Both the position numbers and the translations under genes were made by a program. DNA of 64,000 bases from Aquilaria yunnanensis (taxonomy: Eukaryota > Streptophyta > Magnoliopsida > Malvales > Thymelaeaceae). Positions 22,848 to 34,800 of the stretch are shown in pieces. Below the pieces are notes generated by a model. That model was not told the DNA's origin. It made no database searches and worked only from the letters and a program-made list of their open reading frames with translations. Position 1 is the first letter of the stretch. The number at the start of each line of letters is the position of its first letter. The DNA lies in NCBI GenBank assembly GCA_039654915.1, contig CM077597.1, forward strand, positions 54,154,001-54,218,000, read 5' to 3'.

Positions 22848-25800
22848 CTGCAGAGGGAAGCTGAATCATGTTAGTCAACAAAGAAGACCATTAAGCAATG
22901 GTCCATCTCTCCTTTGCTTGCATGTTAAATTACAAAAACGATGGGATAGAAATGAACTGGATAAATTATAACCACTGGGGAAGGAAACTATGAACCATAT
23001 CTGTTCCATGCCAAACAAAGATGAACTGTCCGTACAACCAAATGATATAAAGGCGACTCCTATGACTATTTTATAAAGCCCATAGAGTGCTATTTCATTA
23101 ATGTAATACAAGATTGCTCTGGTACCATGAACATAAATACAACTTAGAGATATAAGTTAAGGATAAACAACTACTCACAGTACATGCAAAACAAAGTTCT
23201 ATTAAACCCCAACAAGATGGTGGAACAGTTGCACAATAACAGAACAGGAAATAACATTAAACAGATTCAACATGCATCCAAATAAAAATGTAATCTGGGA
23301 CGGGGTCTAAACAACAATATCCACTTGGATTAAGAGAAGAGCAACAAAAATGCATGGTTTGATTTTAGGTGCTAGCCAATATGTTGGGGAGTATGAGTTA
23401 GAATGAGTGGCGGAAAACTTCTTTAGCTTTTGATGTTCTCTGCTGCTATTGACGCAGATTTGAAAATTCTCTTCTAGAGAAATTTTAAATCAGACATACA
23501 TACATACATAACATATATATATATATATATATGTGGATCAAAGGCAATGAAAAGCCATCTGCTAATTAGAACGGAATGTCACCAGACACCAGTAAACTCT
23601 AATGAAGTGGGTGTCATATCCTGTCTGTTTTAAAATAGTTAAGTTGCCTGTGTAAATAGACAATTTAATGGGCAAGGAAGCTCTGGGTTCTCACTAAACT
23701 TATTACTGAGGAAAATTCTGGAATTCTGGGGTTTTATTTGAGCAATTCCTGGATTATGCTCACTTGTGGTACTAAAAGGGTGAAGAAATGTAGCCAAGCC
23801 TAGATTAGAGCCTAGATTAAGTCATGCAGTGATGACTGTGGACAAAAATCAAGGACCGATTATTAAGAGGCTATGAAGTCCTGGACTGAATGTAATTATA
23901 GTGGCTCAATGGAAAAGAATGAACGATCGGGGGTTTAATTGGCCAGTAAGAGGACAGAATTGATTAATCAAGGAAAGCTTTGGTAAGTGGTGCGCTTGGT
24001 GTAGCATGGCCCGAATCAAGGTCAAGGACCAAATTAGAAATAATTACGAAGCCAAGGGACTGCACTTGGGGTTACCCCACTAGTGTATGTGACAGCAACA
24101 TCGTGGTCCTCTTGCTCTACAACACAGAGTTTACTCTTTAAGCTTCTAATCAGTCCATGGTCTAGTTTAGATAGAAAATAAGGAACCAGCTGGAAATTAA
24201 GAAGCTGCAGGAGTTTGGTTTCAATTTCCAGCAGGTTTTGCCTCGGGTTGAATGGGTAAGGAGCCTTCTTCATTAGCAAGGCATGTCAATACTGAACTGA
24301 GCTATAGCTTCTGGTTTGAAGGATTAGTTGTTCAGGAGAGTTATGGTTGACTCGGAGAGGGTGGCCGCATGGTCTGACTGTGATGGAGCTCAGGCTACAC
24401 ATGTTGGATGGGTTACTTCACAGCCAAGGAGGGCAATGGTGGGACTCCAACAGTAAGATCTACAATTAGGAACCCATAAGGGTGATATGTAGGTAAGAGT
24501 ATTACTGAGATTTCTATTAATGCATTCTATGCAAGCACACTGAGGTTAGGAGGCCATGTGACATTGATTATTATGAATGATCATGGTTTTCCAGTAGTTA
24601 ATCTGAACAAAAGGCCTGAGAGGCTGAACAAGCTTAATTCAAGGAATTGTCACCTGGAATAGGCAAGCAATAGGGGTTAGGTGCATCCGGAGCATTGCCT
24701 ATTTATGGTACCTTATGGAGTTACTGAACCCCTTCTGGGCATGAGCTCTTTGAACTGACTAATCACTGATGCTTCTTGTACTGTTGTTTTGATTTTAGTG
24801 ATGTTTTTATTATTAGTGTTTCAGGTTGTTTGATGTTTGCCTACTCATTGTTTTCTTGTTTCTGCCTGAGTTTCCAAAGAAAACTCACCCTTCTGAACTA
24901 TTGCAGGGCTGTTTAAGAGTTCTACTGTAGATTTCTGGATATTTTTGCTCTCTGTTTAGTCTGCTGGTTGGTACATTCTATTGCTGATTGGTTAAGTTCA
25001 ATAACTTTCTGGATTAGCACACACTCTGAAAACTGAAGCTAATGAAACTAGTTTGATGTGTGTAGTTATGTGGCTGGTCAGGGAGATGAATTCTAGAGTT
25101 GGACTCTCTTCTGGATAGGAGCTTATAGAAGCAAGTCTTGGACAGTTGGACAGGGGTTTCTGAACCCTAGTCCCTGGGTTCTGTAGTTGCTTAGTTCTCA
25201 AGTTAGGAATCAGTACCTAATTCTGTACTTCTGGTCTAGGACTGGTTCTGAAGCTAATGTTTACTAGTCATACAAGTACTATTTCTGTTTAGACTGATAA
25301 ATTTGGAACTTCTGGAACACAGAACGGTTTTATAAACTTATTGCTTTGAATGTGGTTTTCCCTGCAGAAAATTGTCACGTATGTGTATGGTTGACTTGTG
25401 GTTTGACTTTCTGATATGGTTGAGATTTTGAATAGAAATTTTTTATACAAGTCTTGTTTCATGTTAGAAACATGTCTGAATCATCAAACCTAGTTTCATA
25501 ACTCAACTCTGGAATTTGGTTAGCCAACCGAATTTCTGCAGGAATTAACTAGCTCTGAGCAGTGTTTCTGATTTTTTAAATGGAATTACTGTATTTCCTT
25601 GGAAAAACAAACCACATTCTGTTTCTTAAACTTGTACATGAAGTTTTCAAGGCAATTTCCTAAGGCCATGCTTATAGACAAACTGAGAATTTGCTGTTTT
25701 ATACGCTTGTGTTGTTTCCAGCAGAAATACTTTATAAAAGGAATACCATTTCCTGTAAGCTTTCTGCTTTCTGTGTGCGTAAGCAGTGACAGGGTGTGAC

Positions 25801-28800
25801 AGTGGGTCCTTGCTGGAACGACTAGGAGTAGCTGAAGGAAGTCTTGACTTCCACTGTTCGGGCAAGATTACATGTATTAAAATTGAAATCTGAACATAGA
25901 AGAGAAGATTAAACACCGACTTGAGGATTGTTTAAAAGAATGTCCAAGGGATGATGCCAGGTTTCCAATGTAGGCCAGACAATGGAGTGTCTTGTGATGA
26001 TGTGGCGGTGGGCCAGGAGAAATACGAACAATCTCAGCCATGACAGTACGGAAATGTCACCCTATGATCATCTCCTTGCCCAAAAACAACATAAAACATC
26101 ACATGATGTTTTTGGTTATGTCTATACATAGCCAAAATATAGACAGAAGATTGCAATTAGTTTGAGGAAACAAACGCTAGATAACTGATAAGTATGATTT
26201 AGAGGAGTGGAGAAAGATAGCACAAATGTATCCGAAGATTGTCACCAGCGAGAATAAGAACATAATCCAAGCTTGTGTGGTCAAAAACTGCGAGAAGGTT
26301 CTGAGTTCAGAGTTGACATGGTTGGCCACTAATGATCAATGGAAGTCATGCTGACCACCTCAGCCATGGTATGCTGGTATCTCGTGGTGGATTAAGGCAA
26401 TGCAGAAAGAAGACCGTGGGTGGTAACAACTGTAGGAGTGCTGATATTGGTACTGGGAGGGTGGAGGAAACCTCTTGTTTTTGCAGGAATTCCTCATGAA
26501 CAAGAAGCTCATTGTGAAGTTCCTCAAGGGAAATCGACAGTCTCAGGCATGAACAGCCGCAGTATAACTTGATGCTATGATTTGAGACCATTTATAACAT
26601 AGAAGGTGAGCTAATTAGATAGCTGCACATGCACCATAGCAAGTTGTCAGCAATGCTGCTGATGGACCAAAGATCCCAAGGAGCGAGCGCTGCTGTGAGC
26701 AGTGACACAAGCCTTGAAGGTCATTATGTGATTTCAGCAGCAGTTTGTAAACCTGTGACTGAGCCAATTCGCTTCACAGGCCCTTTTTGCTGGTATGACA
26801 AGAGGAATGACAGGCATGGAAACTAGGCCAAAAATTCGTCAAGAATGAGGCTGTTTTGACATCACTAAAATGCTTGGTTGTAATTTATTGTAGAAAGCCC
26901 TCTTTGAAATCAATAATAATGTGTTGTGGGAGAAGGGGTGGATCCCTCAGAAAAACCAAAGAGGTTAAGGGTGGGGGGAAGTGGAGAACTAAGAGCTCAA
27001 CGATTTAAATTTGAGATTAGCAGGTTTGAGGGAATTAAGCAACGACTTTTACACTTAGTGGTGCTTTATATTTTTAAAAAATTTCTTCCCATTTCTCTAT
27101 TTTAATTTTTCCAACATGGTAGAAACGGCAAGGTAGATTTCAGAAGGAAAATAAAAAGGAACAAGGATCTAAAGGGCAATAGAAACAAGGTTGGTGAGAA
27201 AAGGCCTAAAGCCATTTTTGGCCCCTAAACTTGAATGACCTGGACACATAGCCCCCTGAACTTGGAATCGGTCTAACTTGCCCCCCTAAACTTGGAGGTT
27301 GGGACACTTTAGCCCTTTTTCCCTCATTTGATCATCACATGATTTCTCTTAACCTAACACCGCTTGCATTCCATTTGTCTGTAGCTGTTCGCTTAACATA
27401 GTAGAAAGAAGAAGCAGAGCAGAACACAGAAGCAGAGGGCTATAGCGAATACTATAGATGCTATCTGCCCTTTTTGCCAAAATTAAACTAGTGAACTAGA
27501 TATTACCAAAATCAACACAATAAATCAAAGTAAAGGACGATAAAACCCAACCACCATTGTAGCTACGAGAAGAAACAAAAACACACTGAACGAAACAAAA
27601 AAATCCTGAAAACCCAAAAAAGTAAGGAATAAACAGAATCTGGGGAACAAAGAGAAGTTTTATTTTGATTAAAAGCCTTTTGAGGTATGAACTAAAATAT
27701 TATTCTTAAAATTTATAGTCACATTAAACTATAAAAGCGTTCAAAGCTAGATTCTCCCAAAAATAGTACGAAGCATATATATATGTACTGAGGTTTTTTT
27801 TTTTTTGTTTCTTTTTATAGTTACTCTTTATGTAAAGCAAGAAATTTAATAATTTTAAAACCATTTATAGATAGATTTGGTATTGCTCCTAAAAAACCAC
27901 TTATGGATTTGGCGTTCTACTGCTTCTCAAAAATTTATTTTTCTACCAAACATACCCCTTTCATGTGATATTTACTGCTTCTCTTATCTTCTTTTGCTGT
28001 CCCATTGTCACGGTTTCTTTTGCTGTCCCATTGTCACGGTTCAATTCCGCGTGTGTGATGTTACCTGCAAGAAAAGGAAGTGCAAGGAAAATATGGTCTC
28101 CAACTCCAAGCCAAAGTCGGAAGTGATGGGGGAAGAAACCCAAATCCTAACAGAAACTGATATGCATCCGCCAGACCTATAAATTAAGCTGAAGAGCTCC
28201 TAACGGAAGATAGATATCAGAATTATGGCCGACGACGATCGAGACCAGAACTCACCCAAGAGAAAAGACAGACCGACTTCTCTGTGTTCAGCTCCGCTTC
28301 TCTGTGTTCTGCTCTGCTTCTTCATTCTGCTATGCTAAGCAAACAGCCGTATTTAATAACAGACAAACGGAATGCAAGCGGCATTAGGTTAAGAGAAATC
28401 ACGTGATGATCACATGAGAGAAAAGGGCAAAAGTGTCCCAACTTTCCCAGTTCAGGGGGCGAGTTAGACCAATTCCAAGTTCAGGGGGCTAAGTGTTTGG
28501 GTCATTCAAGTTTAGGGGCCAAAAATGGCTTTAGGCCGGGAGAAAAGGATAGAATCATTGCTCTGATACAATGACAAACTTTTGGCTGAATCTAAATAAA
28601 GAGTGTTGACAGTGAATGTGAATAGCCATATACAACTAGGTTATAAAAGAAGACAAGAACCGTCTGTACAAAATTAAATTTTTTATACCAGAGGATGAAC
28701 AAAATTAAATGCTTAATATTGTATTATTACAACACAATGAGAATAACAGTCTCTGAACCAAAAGCCAAGTGCAGCAGATATCTTAACATAGCATATTTAA

Positions 28801-31800
28801 GAAGGATTATATCCAAATTGTAAACACAACAATCACTTCTGATATGGAATGTCTAGGGCGCCAAAAAAAGTTGAAAGCTGCTTTTTAACATCAATAGGAA
28901 CAGAGACTGAGCAGAAATAATAAAGAATACTTGTTAGGGAACATATCAAGAAAGTAAATGCTAATTTAACATGTCTTAAAGATCTCAAGTCATCAAAAAG
29001 CTGATTAGAACAAGCAAGTTAGTGCAACTAACATGTTAAGAGGAAAATGGAATATGATGATGCAGTAAAGCAGTCAGCTTCAAGATTGATATGTAAAATC
29101 TAAACTGAACCTTTCATAGAAATGCTCCTCTTGCGACGATTCTCTGGGTTGCTAAAGAAAGCTTTCATAGCTTCAGAAGCACGTTTCCTTGCAGCAGCTG
29201 TTCCTTTAGCTTTCTGCATTACATGCAAAATTTCGTGGGAAGCATAAAACCTCTTGAACTCAAGTACCCAATTAGCAGTTCGAACGGATCATCTGAGTAT
29301 GTACAGCAGCAACCATTATCACTGTCTTTAACATCATTACATTTCAAAACTAATAATCATCGGTATATGGATTCCACCAAAAATAGAAGAAATGGAAAAG
29401 ACAAGAGCAAGAGAGAGAGAGAGAGAGAGAACTAGGATATTTTCCAATAAAACTGTTCAAATACAAACCCCCCCCCCCCCCCCAAAGGGTAAAAAAACGG
29501 AGGGATAAAGGAAAAGCCGCTCATTCATTAACCTAATGCAGTCCCAATCCTCATATGTTGGAATATTTTGGAGATCGTGAGAAGAAGATTTGATGTTCTT
29601 TATTAGGAAAACGTATATACAGCGAGGAGATACTCTGTAATCTTTTTATTTTTAGGATATTAGGATCTGTTTCTTTGTTTCCTGATTGTTATACTGTAAA
29701 ATAAGGAACTGTCCTAATTTAGATTCAAACAGCTGCGTATTTAACTATGTAATTCTTTACGAATGAAAGCAGATCATAACAAGCCCTTACCGTTTCTATA
29801 TGGTATCAGAGCCAACCCTAATTTTCTAGCCGTCTCTCTACATCTTTTTTGCCTAACATGTCTGAAATCTCATTTGAATCTACACCTTCCACCAACAATC
29901 AGCCAAACAATACTACAATCCTAACTCAAGCCCCAAACACCGATTCTCAGTCTATTCAGATCACTAAATGGTGATAATTTTTTACGGTGGTCTCAATCTA
30001 TTCAAATGTATATTTGAGGGCGAGGGAAAATTGGCTACCTTACTAGAGATAAGAAGGCACTAGCACCAGAGGACCAGACACATGCAACATGGGATGTAGA
30101 GAACTCTATGGTCATGACTTGGCTCGTCAATTCCACGGACGAGGACATCAGTTCTAACTACATGTGCTACTCCACAGCCAAGGAATTATGGGATAATATA
30201 AATCAGATGTATTCTGATTTAGGAAACTAGTCCCAAGTTTATGCGTTTAACTCTAAAACTTGGTGAAATTCAACAAAGAGATGACACTGTCACCAAGTAT
30301 TTTAACTCACTAAAAAGGCTGTAGCAGGACTTGAACCTCTTCAATGACTATGAATGAAAATCTGCGAATGATGACAATTACTGCAGAAAAACCATGGAGG
30401 CTCATTGAATTTACAAGTTCCTTGCTGGACTCAATGTGGAATTTGATGACGGGGCAAGATCATTCATAGATCACCCCTTCCCCCAATAGGTGAAGTATTT
30501 GCAAAAGTTAGAAGAGAAGAAATCCATAGAAACGTCATGTTGGGAAAAAAGGACACCAATGCAATTGTCGACACTTCAACCTTAATTGCCTTTGATGAGG
30601 TCATAAATAAGGCTGTCAGATTCCAGAAGAAGACTGAGGAGAAGCCACGGGTTTGGTGTGATCACTGCAACAAACCTCACCACACTCAGGAAACCTGCTG
30701 GAAGATTCACGAAAAGATTGGAAGAATAAAAGGACCAGTTACAGGTTCAGCCGTGCAACACCCTTTGCTAGTGAAGCCGAAACAATTCCGTTCAACAAGG
30801 AGCAGATGGATCATCTCCTAAAATTGCTAAAGTTTAGTTCATCATCTGGTATTCCTCATGTTTCTCTTGCACAAACAGGCAGTGAATCCAGTGCCCTTAC
30901 CTATTGTTCAAATCTTGCTCCATGGATCATTGCTTCTGGAGCCTCTGATCATATGACTAGCCTTTCTAGACTTTTTCTGCTCTTATTCCCATGTTCTGGT
31001 AGTAAAAAAGTAAAAATTGTAGATGGTAGTCTCACCCATCGCGGGGAAAGGTTTGATAAAACTCTCCAAGAATATTGATCTTGAATCTGTTCTATATGTT
31101 CCCAAACTAACCTGCAATCTTTTGTCTGTAAGCAAACTTTCCAAAGATTCTAATTGTAGTGTTTTTTTCTTTGACTCTCACTATAAAATCCAGGAACGGA
31201 CTTTGGGGAAGAAGATTGGCAGTGCTAAGATAATAGATGAACTTTACTACTTTGATGGAGACTCTTCTGATAATAAAAAAGCTCAGGGCTTTAGTAGTGT
31301 TAGTTCTAATCCTGCTTATGGACAAATAATGCTTTGGCATTTTAGACTAAGACATCCTAGTTTTCAATACCTTATGTACTTGTTTCCTGGTTTATTTAAG
31401 AGGTTGAACCTCTTTGTTTCAATGTGAAAGTTGTTATTTATCTAAGAGTCACCGTACTACATATTCACCAAAACCTTATAGTCCCTCAAAACCTTTTTAT
31501 TTGATACACAGTGATGTTTGGGGACCTTCAAAAGTCACCACAATTTCAAGAAAAAAATGGTTTGTCACCTTTATAGATGATCATACACGTTTATGTTTGA
31601 TTTATTTGATGAGTGAGAAACCTGAAGTGGAAAAACTGTTTAAGGATTTTTACAAAATGGTTGAAACACAGTTTCAAACTTAAATTAGTATTCTTCATAC
31701 TGATAATAGAACCGAGTATTTCAATAAACATTTGGGAGTTTTTTTAAAGGAAAAAGGTGTTCATCATCAATCTACATATGTGGATACCCCTCAACAAAAT

Positions 31801-34800
31801 GGTATTGTTAAAAGGAAAATAAACGTTTACTTGAAGTAGTTTGTGCTATTATGTTTTACATGAATGTTCCAAAATATCTATGGGGAGAAGCTATTTTGAT
31901 AGCCTCATATTTGATTAATAGGATGCCGACCCACATTTTAAAATATAGCACGCCTTTGGATTACTTCAAAAATATTTTTCCTATGTCACGGATCCACGGA
32001 TCCACTCTGATTTACCATTTACAATTTTTGGATGCACTACTTTCGTCCATATTCCCAACAATTCTGATTCAAAAGTGGATCCTAGAGCTGAAAAATGAAT
32101 TTTCGTAGGGTATGCACCCAAAAGATAGGACTAATATCAAGTTCAGTAGGCAAATCAAGCACATATGCATTTGGTCCAAGCTTCTTTAAAACAGAAAACG
32201 GGCCCATGGCTTAACTTTTTAAAATTAGCTTTTGCTAGTCGCTCAGGTCTTATGTGAACAATGGCTTAATCACCAACATTAAATTCCTTACCACTACGAT
32301 GCACATCAACAGCAAGTTTATAGTTCAAATTACTCATGGCAGTTGTGGCATTCGATATTTGGGTTCAAAGGAGGTCCATTAAGGGTGGCTGGTAGAGTTC
32401 CTCTAAGTTCTTGTGGAGTTGTCTTAAGCAAAAGTTGTATATTAGGTTTCGGAGGGGTGTACCTAGGTTCTAAAGAGCGGTACAGTGCCTTACCTTTAGA
32501 TCTAAAATAGGTCTCTAGCCTTAACGCACGTTGGTAAGCTTCCTCTTTAGTGTCGGGCATATTTAACTCAACTTCTCCCTTGATATCTCTTCTCAACTCG
32601 TTCACAAACCTACCACAATCTGAAACTCAATCTCATTAATGCCTACTCTTAACATAAGTTCATCAAACCTCTCCATGTAACTAGACATTGTATAAGTTTG
32701 CTTAAGGTTGAGTAGCTGGTCATACAATTGTCTTATATGAAAGGTAAGGTACTTCTCAGTCAACTTTCGCTTCATAAAAGTCCATTACCTAATCAGGGGT
32801 TCGTTCAGGTTGTTGAGTGATTGTTCGACCCCACGCCAGTACTTCTTGGCTGCTCCTATTAGCTTTAGCTTCGCGAACCAAATCCCCTCCATATCACACA
32901 TGTGATACCAATTGCAGTATTCCTCTAACTCATGTGATATCAAGAAACCTTTGCCCATGTAGCTAAAATAAACTCAATTCGAGTTTTACTCTTGCTGTTA
33001 ATTTCAATTCGCCTTTGTGTCAGTTCGATGTAAAAAATGCATTTTTGAATGGAGACCTAGAAGAAGAAATCTATATGAGTATACCACCAGGATTTGAGGG
33101 AAAACATGGACCGAACCAAGTCTGCAGATTAAAAAGGCCTCTATATGGTCTCAAGCGGTCTCCTAGAGCATGGTTTGAGCACTTCAGGAAAGCTGTAAAG
33201 AGTTGTGCCTATTATCAAAGTCAGGCTGACCATACAATGTTTTACAAGCATAGCAAGGAAGGCAAAGTTGCAATTCTAATTGTTTATATAGATATAATTT
33301 TGACATGTAATGATCTTGAAGAACTGGGAAAGCTTAAGAAGAAGCTGGCGGCTATTTTTTGGATCAAGGACCTAGGTGCACTAAAATACTTTCTTGGAAT
33401 GGAATTTGCGAGATCCAAGGTATCTTCATCAACCAATGAAAGTATATACTTGACTTGCTTGGTGAAACAGGTTTACTCGGGTGCAAACCAGCTAAAACTC
33501 CTATAGAACCTAATTTCAAGTTACAACCTGCTAATGCCAAGGAAGTACAGAATAGAGAACAGTACCAAAGACTCGTTGGAAAACTGATTTACCTATCTCA
33601 CACTCGCCCCGACATAGCTTTTACTGTGAGTATGGTAAAGCCAATTTATGCACTCTCCTAGACCAAGACATTTTGATGCTGTATACAGGATTCTGAGATA
33701 TTTGAAAGGAATGTTTGGAAAAGAATTGTTATTAGAAAAACATGGCCATCTACAAGTTGAAGCCTATACAGATGCAAATTGGGCAGTAAGCGTTACTGAT
33801 AGGCATTCTACTTCTGGCTACTGTACATTTATTGGAGACAACCTTGTTACCTGGCGAAGCGAAAAACAAAACATGGTGGCTAGGAGTAGTGCTGAAGCTG
33901 AGTTCAGAGCAGTAGCCCATGGAATTTGCGAAGTCTTATGGATTAAGAGACTATTGGAAGAATTGAAAATCTCTAATCCATCTCCCATGAAGGTTTACTG
34001 TGATAATAAGGCAACTATCTCTATTGCTCATAATCCGGTTCTCCACGATAGAACGAAGCATGTGGAAGTTGACAAGCATTTTATCAAGGAAAAAATTGAA
34101 AGTGGACTGATTTGTATGCCTTAAATCCCTACTGCAGAACAGATTGTAGACATTCTCACTAAAGGACTACCTCAGAGACGGTTTGACAAGCTAATTAACA
34201 AGCTGGCTATGGAAGACATCTTCAAACCAGCTTGAGGGGGAGTGTTGGAATATTTTGGAGATGGTAAGAAGAAGACTTGATGTTCTTTGTTACAAAACCA
34301 TGTATACAGCTAGGAGATACTCTCTAATCTTTTTATTTTTAGGATATTAGGATCTGTTTCTTTGTTTCCTGATTGTTATACTGTAAAATAGGAAACTGTC
34401 CTAATTTAGATTCACACAGCCATGTATTTAACTATGTAATTCTCTATGAATGAAAGCAGATCATAACAAGCCCTTACCGTTTCTATATCATAAATGAATC
34501 ATGATGAATTTTGGTTTTTTCCCTTGGACCCTGGCAAAGGGAGCACCACCAGCAAGGCACTAAATCACCAGTACATGACTCTCCAGTCAATCGGACGAAT
34601 ATCCAGATACTGAATATCTGACCTGCTTGTCTCTAAGCAGCCAGAAGGCCAGGACATCTAGACAAAAAATGGTCTCTAGTTTCTGAATTGTAAATAAGTA
34701 AAGTATCATCCAGAGAAAAATGCCAAATAAAGCAAATGATCACTGCTAACAAGTAGATGAAAACAAGCTTAGGAATAGTTTGCTGTCTTCATTAGCAAAC

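Larger units (their letters stand above)
22848..29110 (-). other. Intron 7 (6.3 kb)
   Basis: Carries an (ACAT)n/(AT)n microsatellite, a Mutator-like element at 27203-28537 and otherwise AT-rich unique sequence with no gene seen. Splice ends are GTTCAG... and ...CTGCAG. Confidence 0.85.
29556..34487 (+). mobile_element. Ty1/copia retrotransposon 1, decayed and patched
   Basis: A 4,932-bp element with 245-bp LTRs (29556-29800 and 34243-34487) and a perfect 5-bp target duplication TCATA (29551-29555 and 34488-34492). The LTRs start TGTTGGAATA and end TTTCTATA, an unusual non-CA end. They differ at about 19 of 245 positions, so this insertion is older than copia 2. PBS TGGTATCAGAGCC and a polypurine tract are present. 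Gag, protease, integrase, RT and RNase H fragments occur in copia order but with many stops, and the middle is replaced by a gypsy fragment. It lies antisense to the host gene, within intron 6. Confidence 0.95.

Noticed and set aside
22848..22881. ATG at 22881 as start of a separate four-knuckle protein
   Set aside because: The acceptor CTGCAG at 22848-22850 and phase match with exon 7 show these codons are intron. The short protein would lack the rest of a conserved gene.
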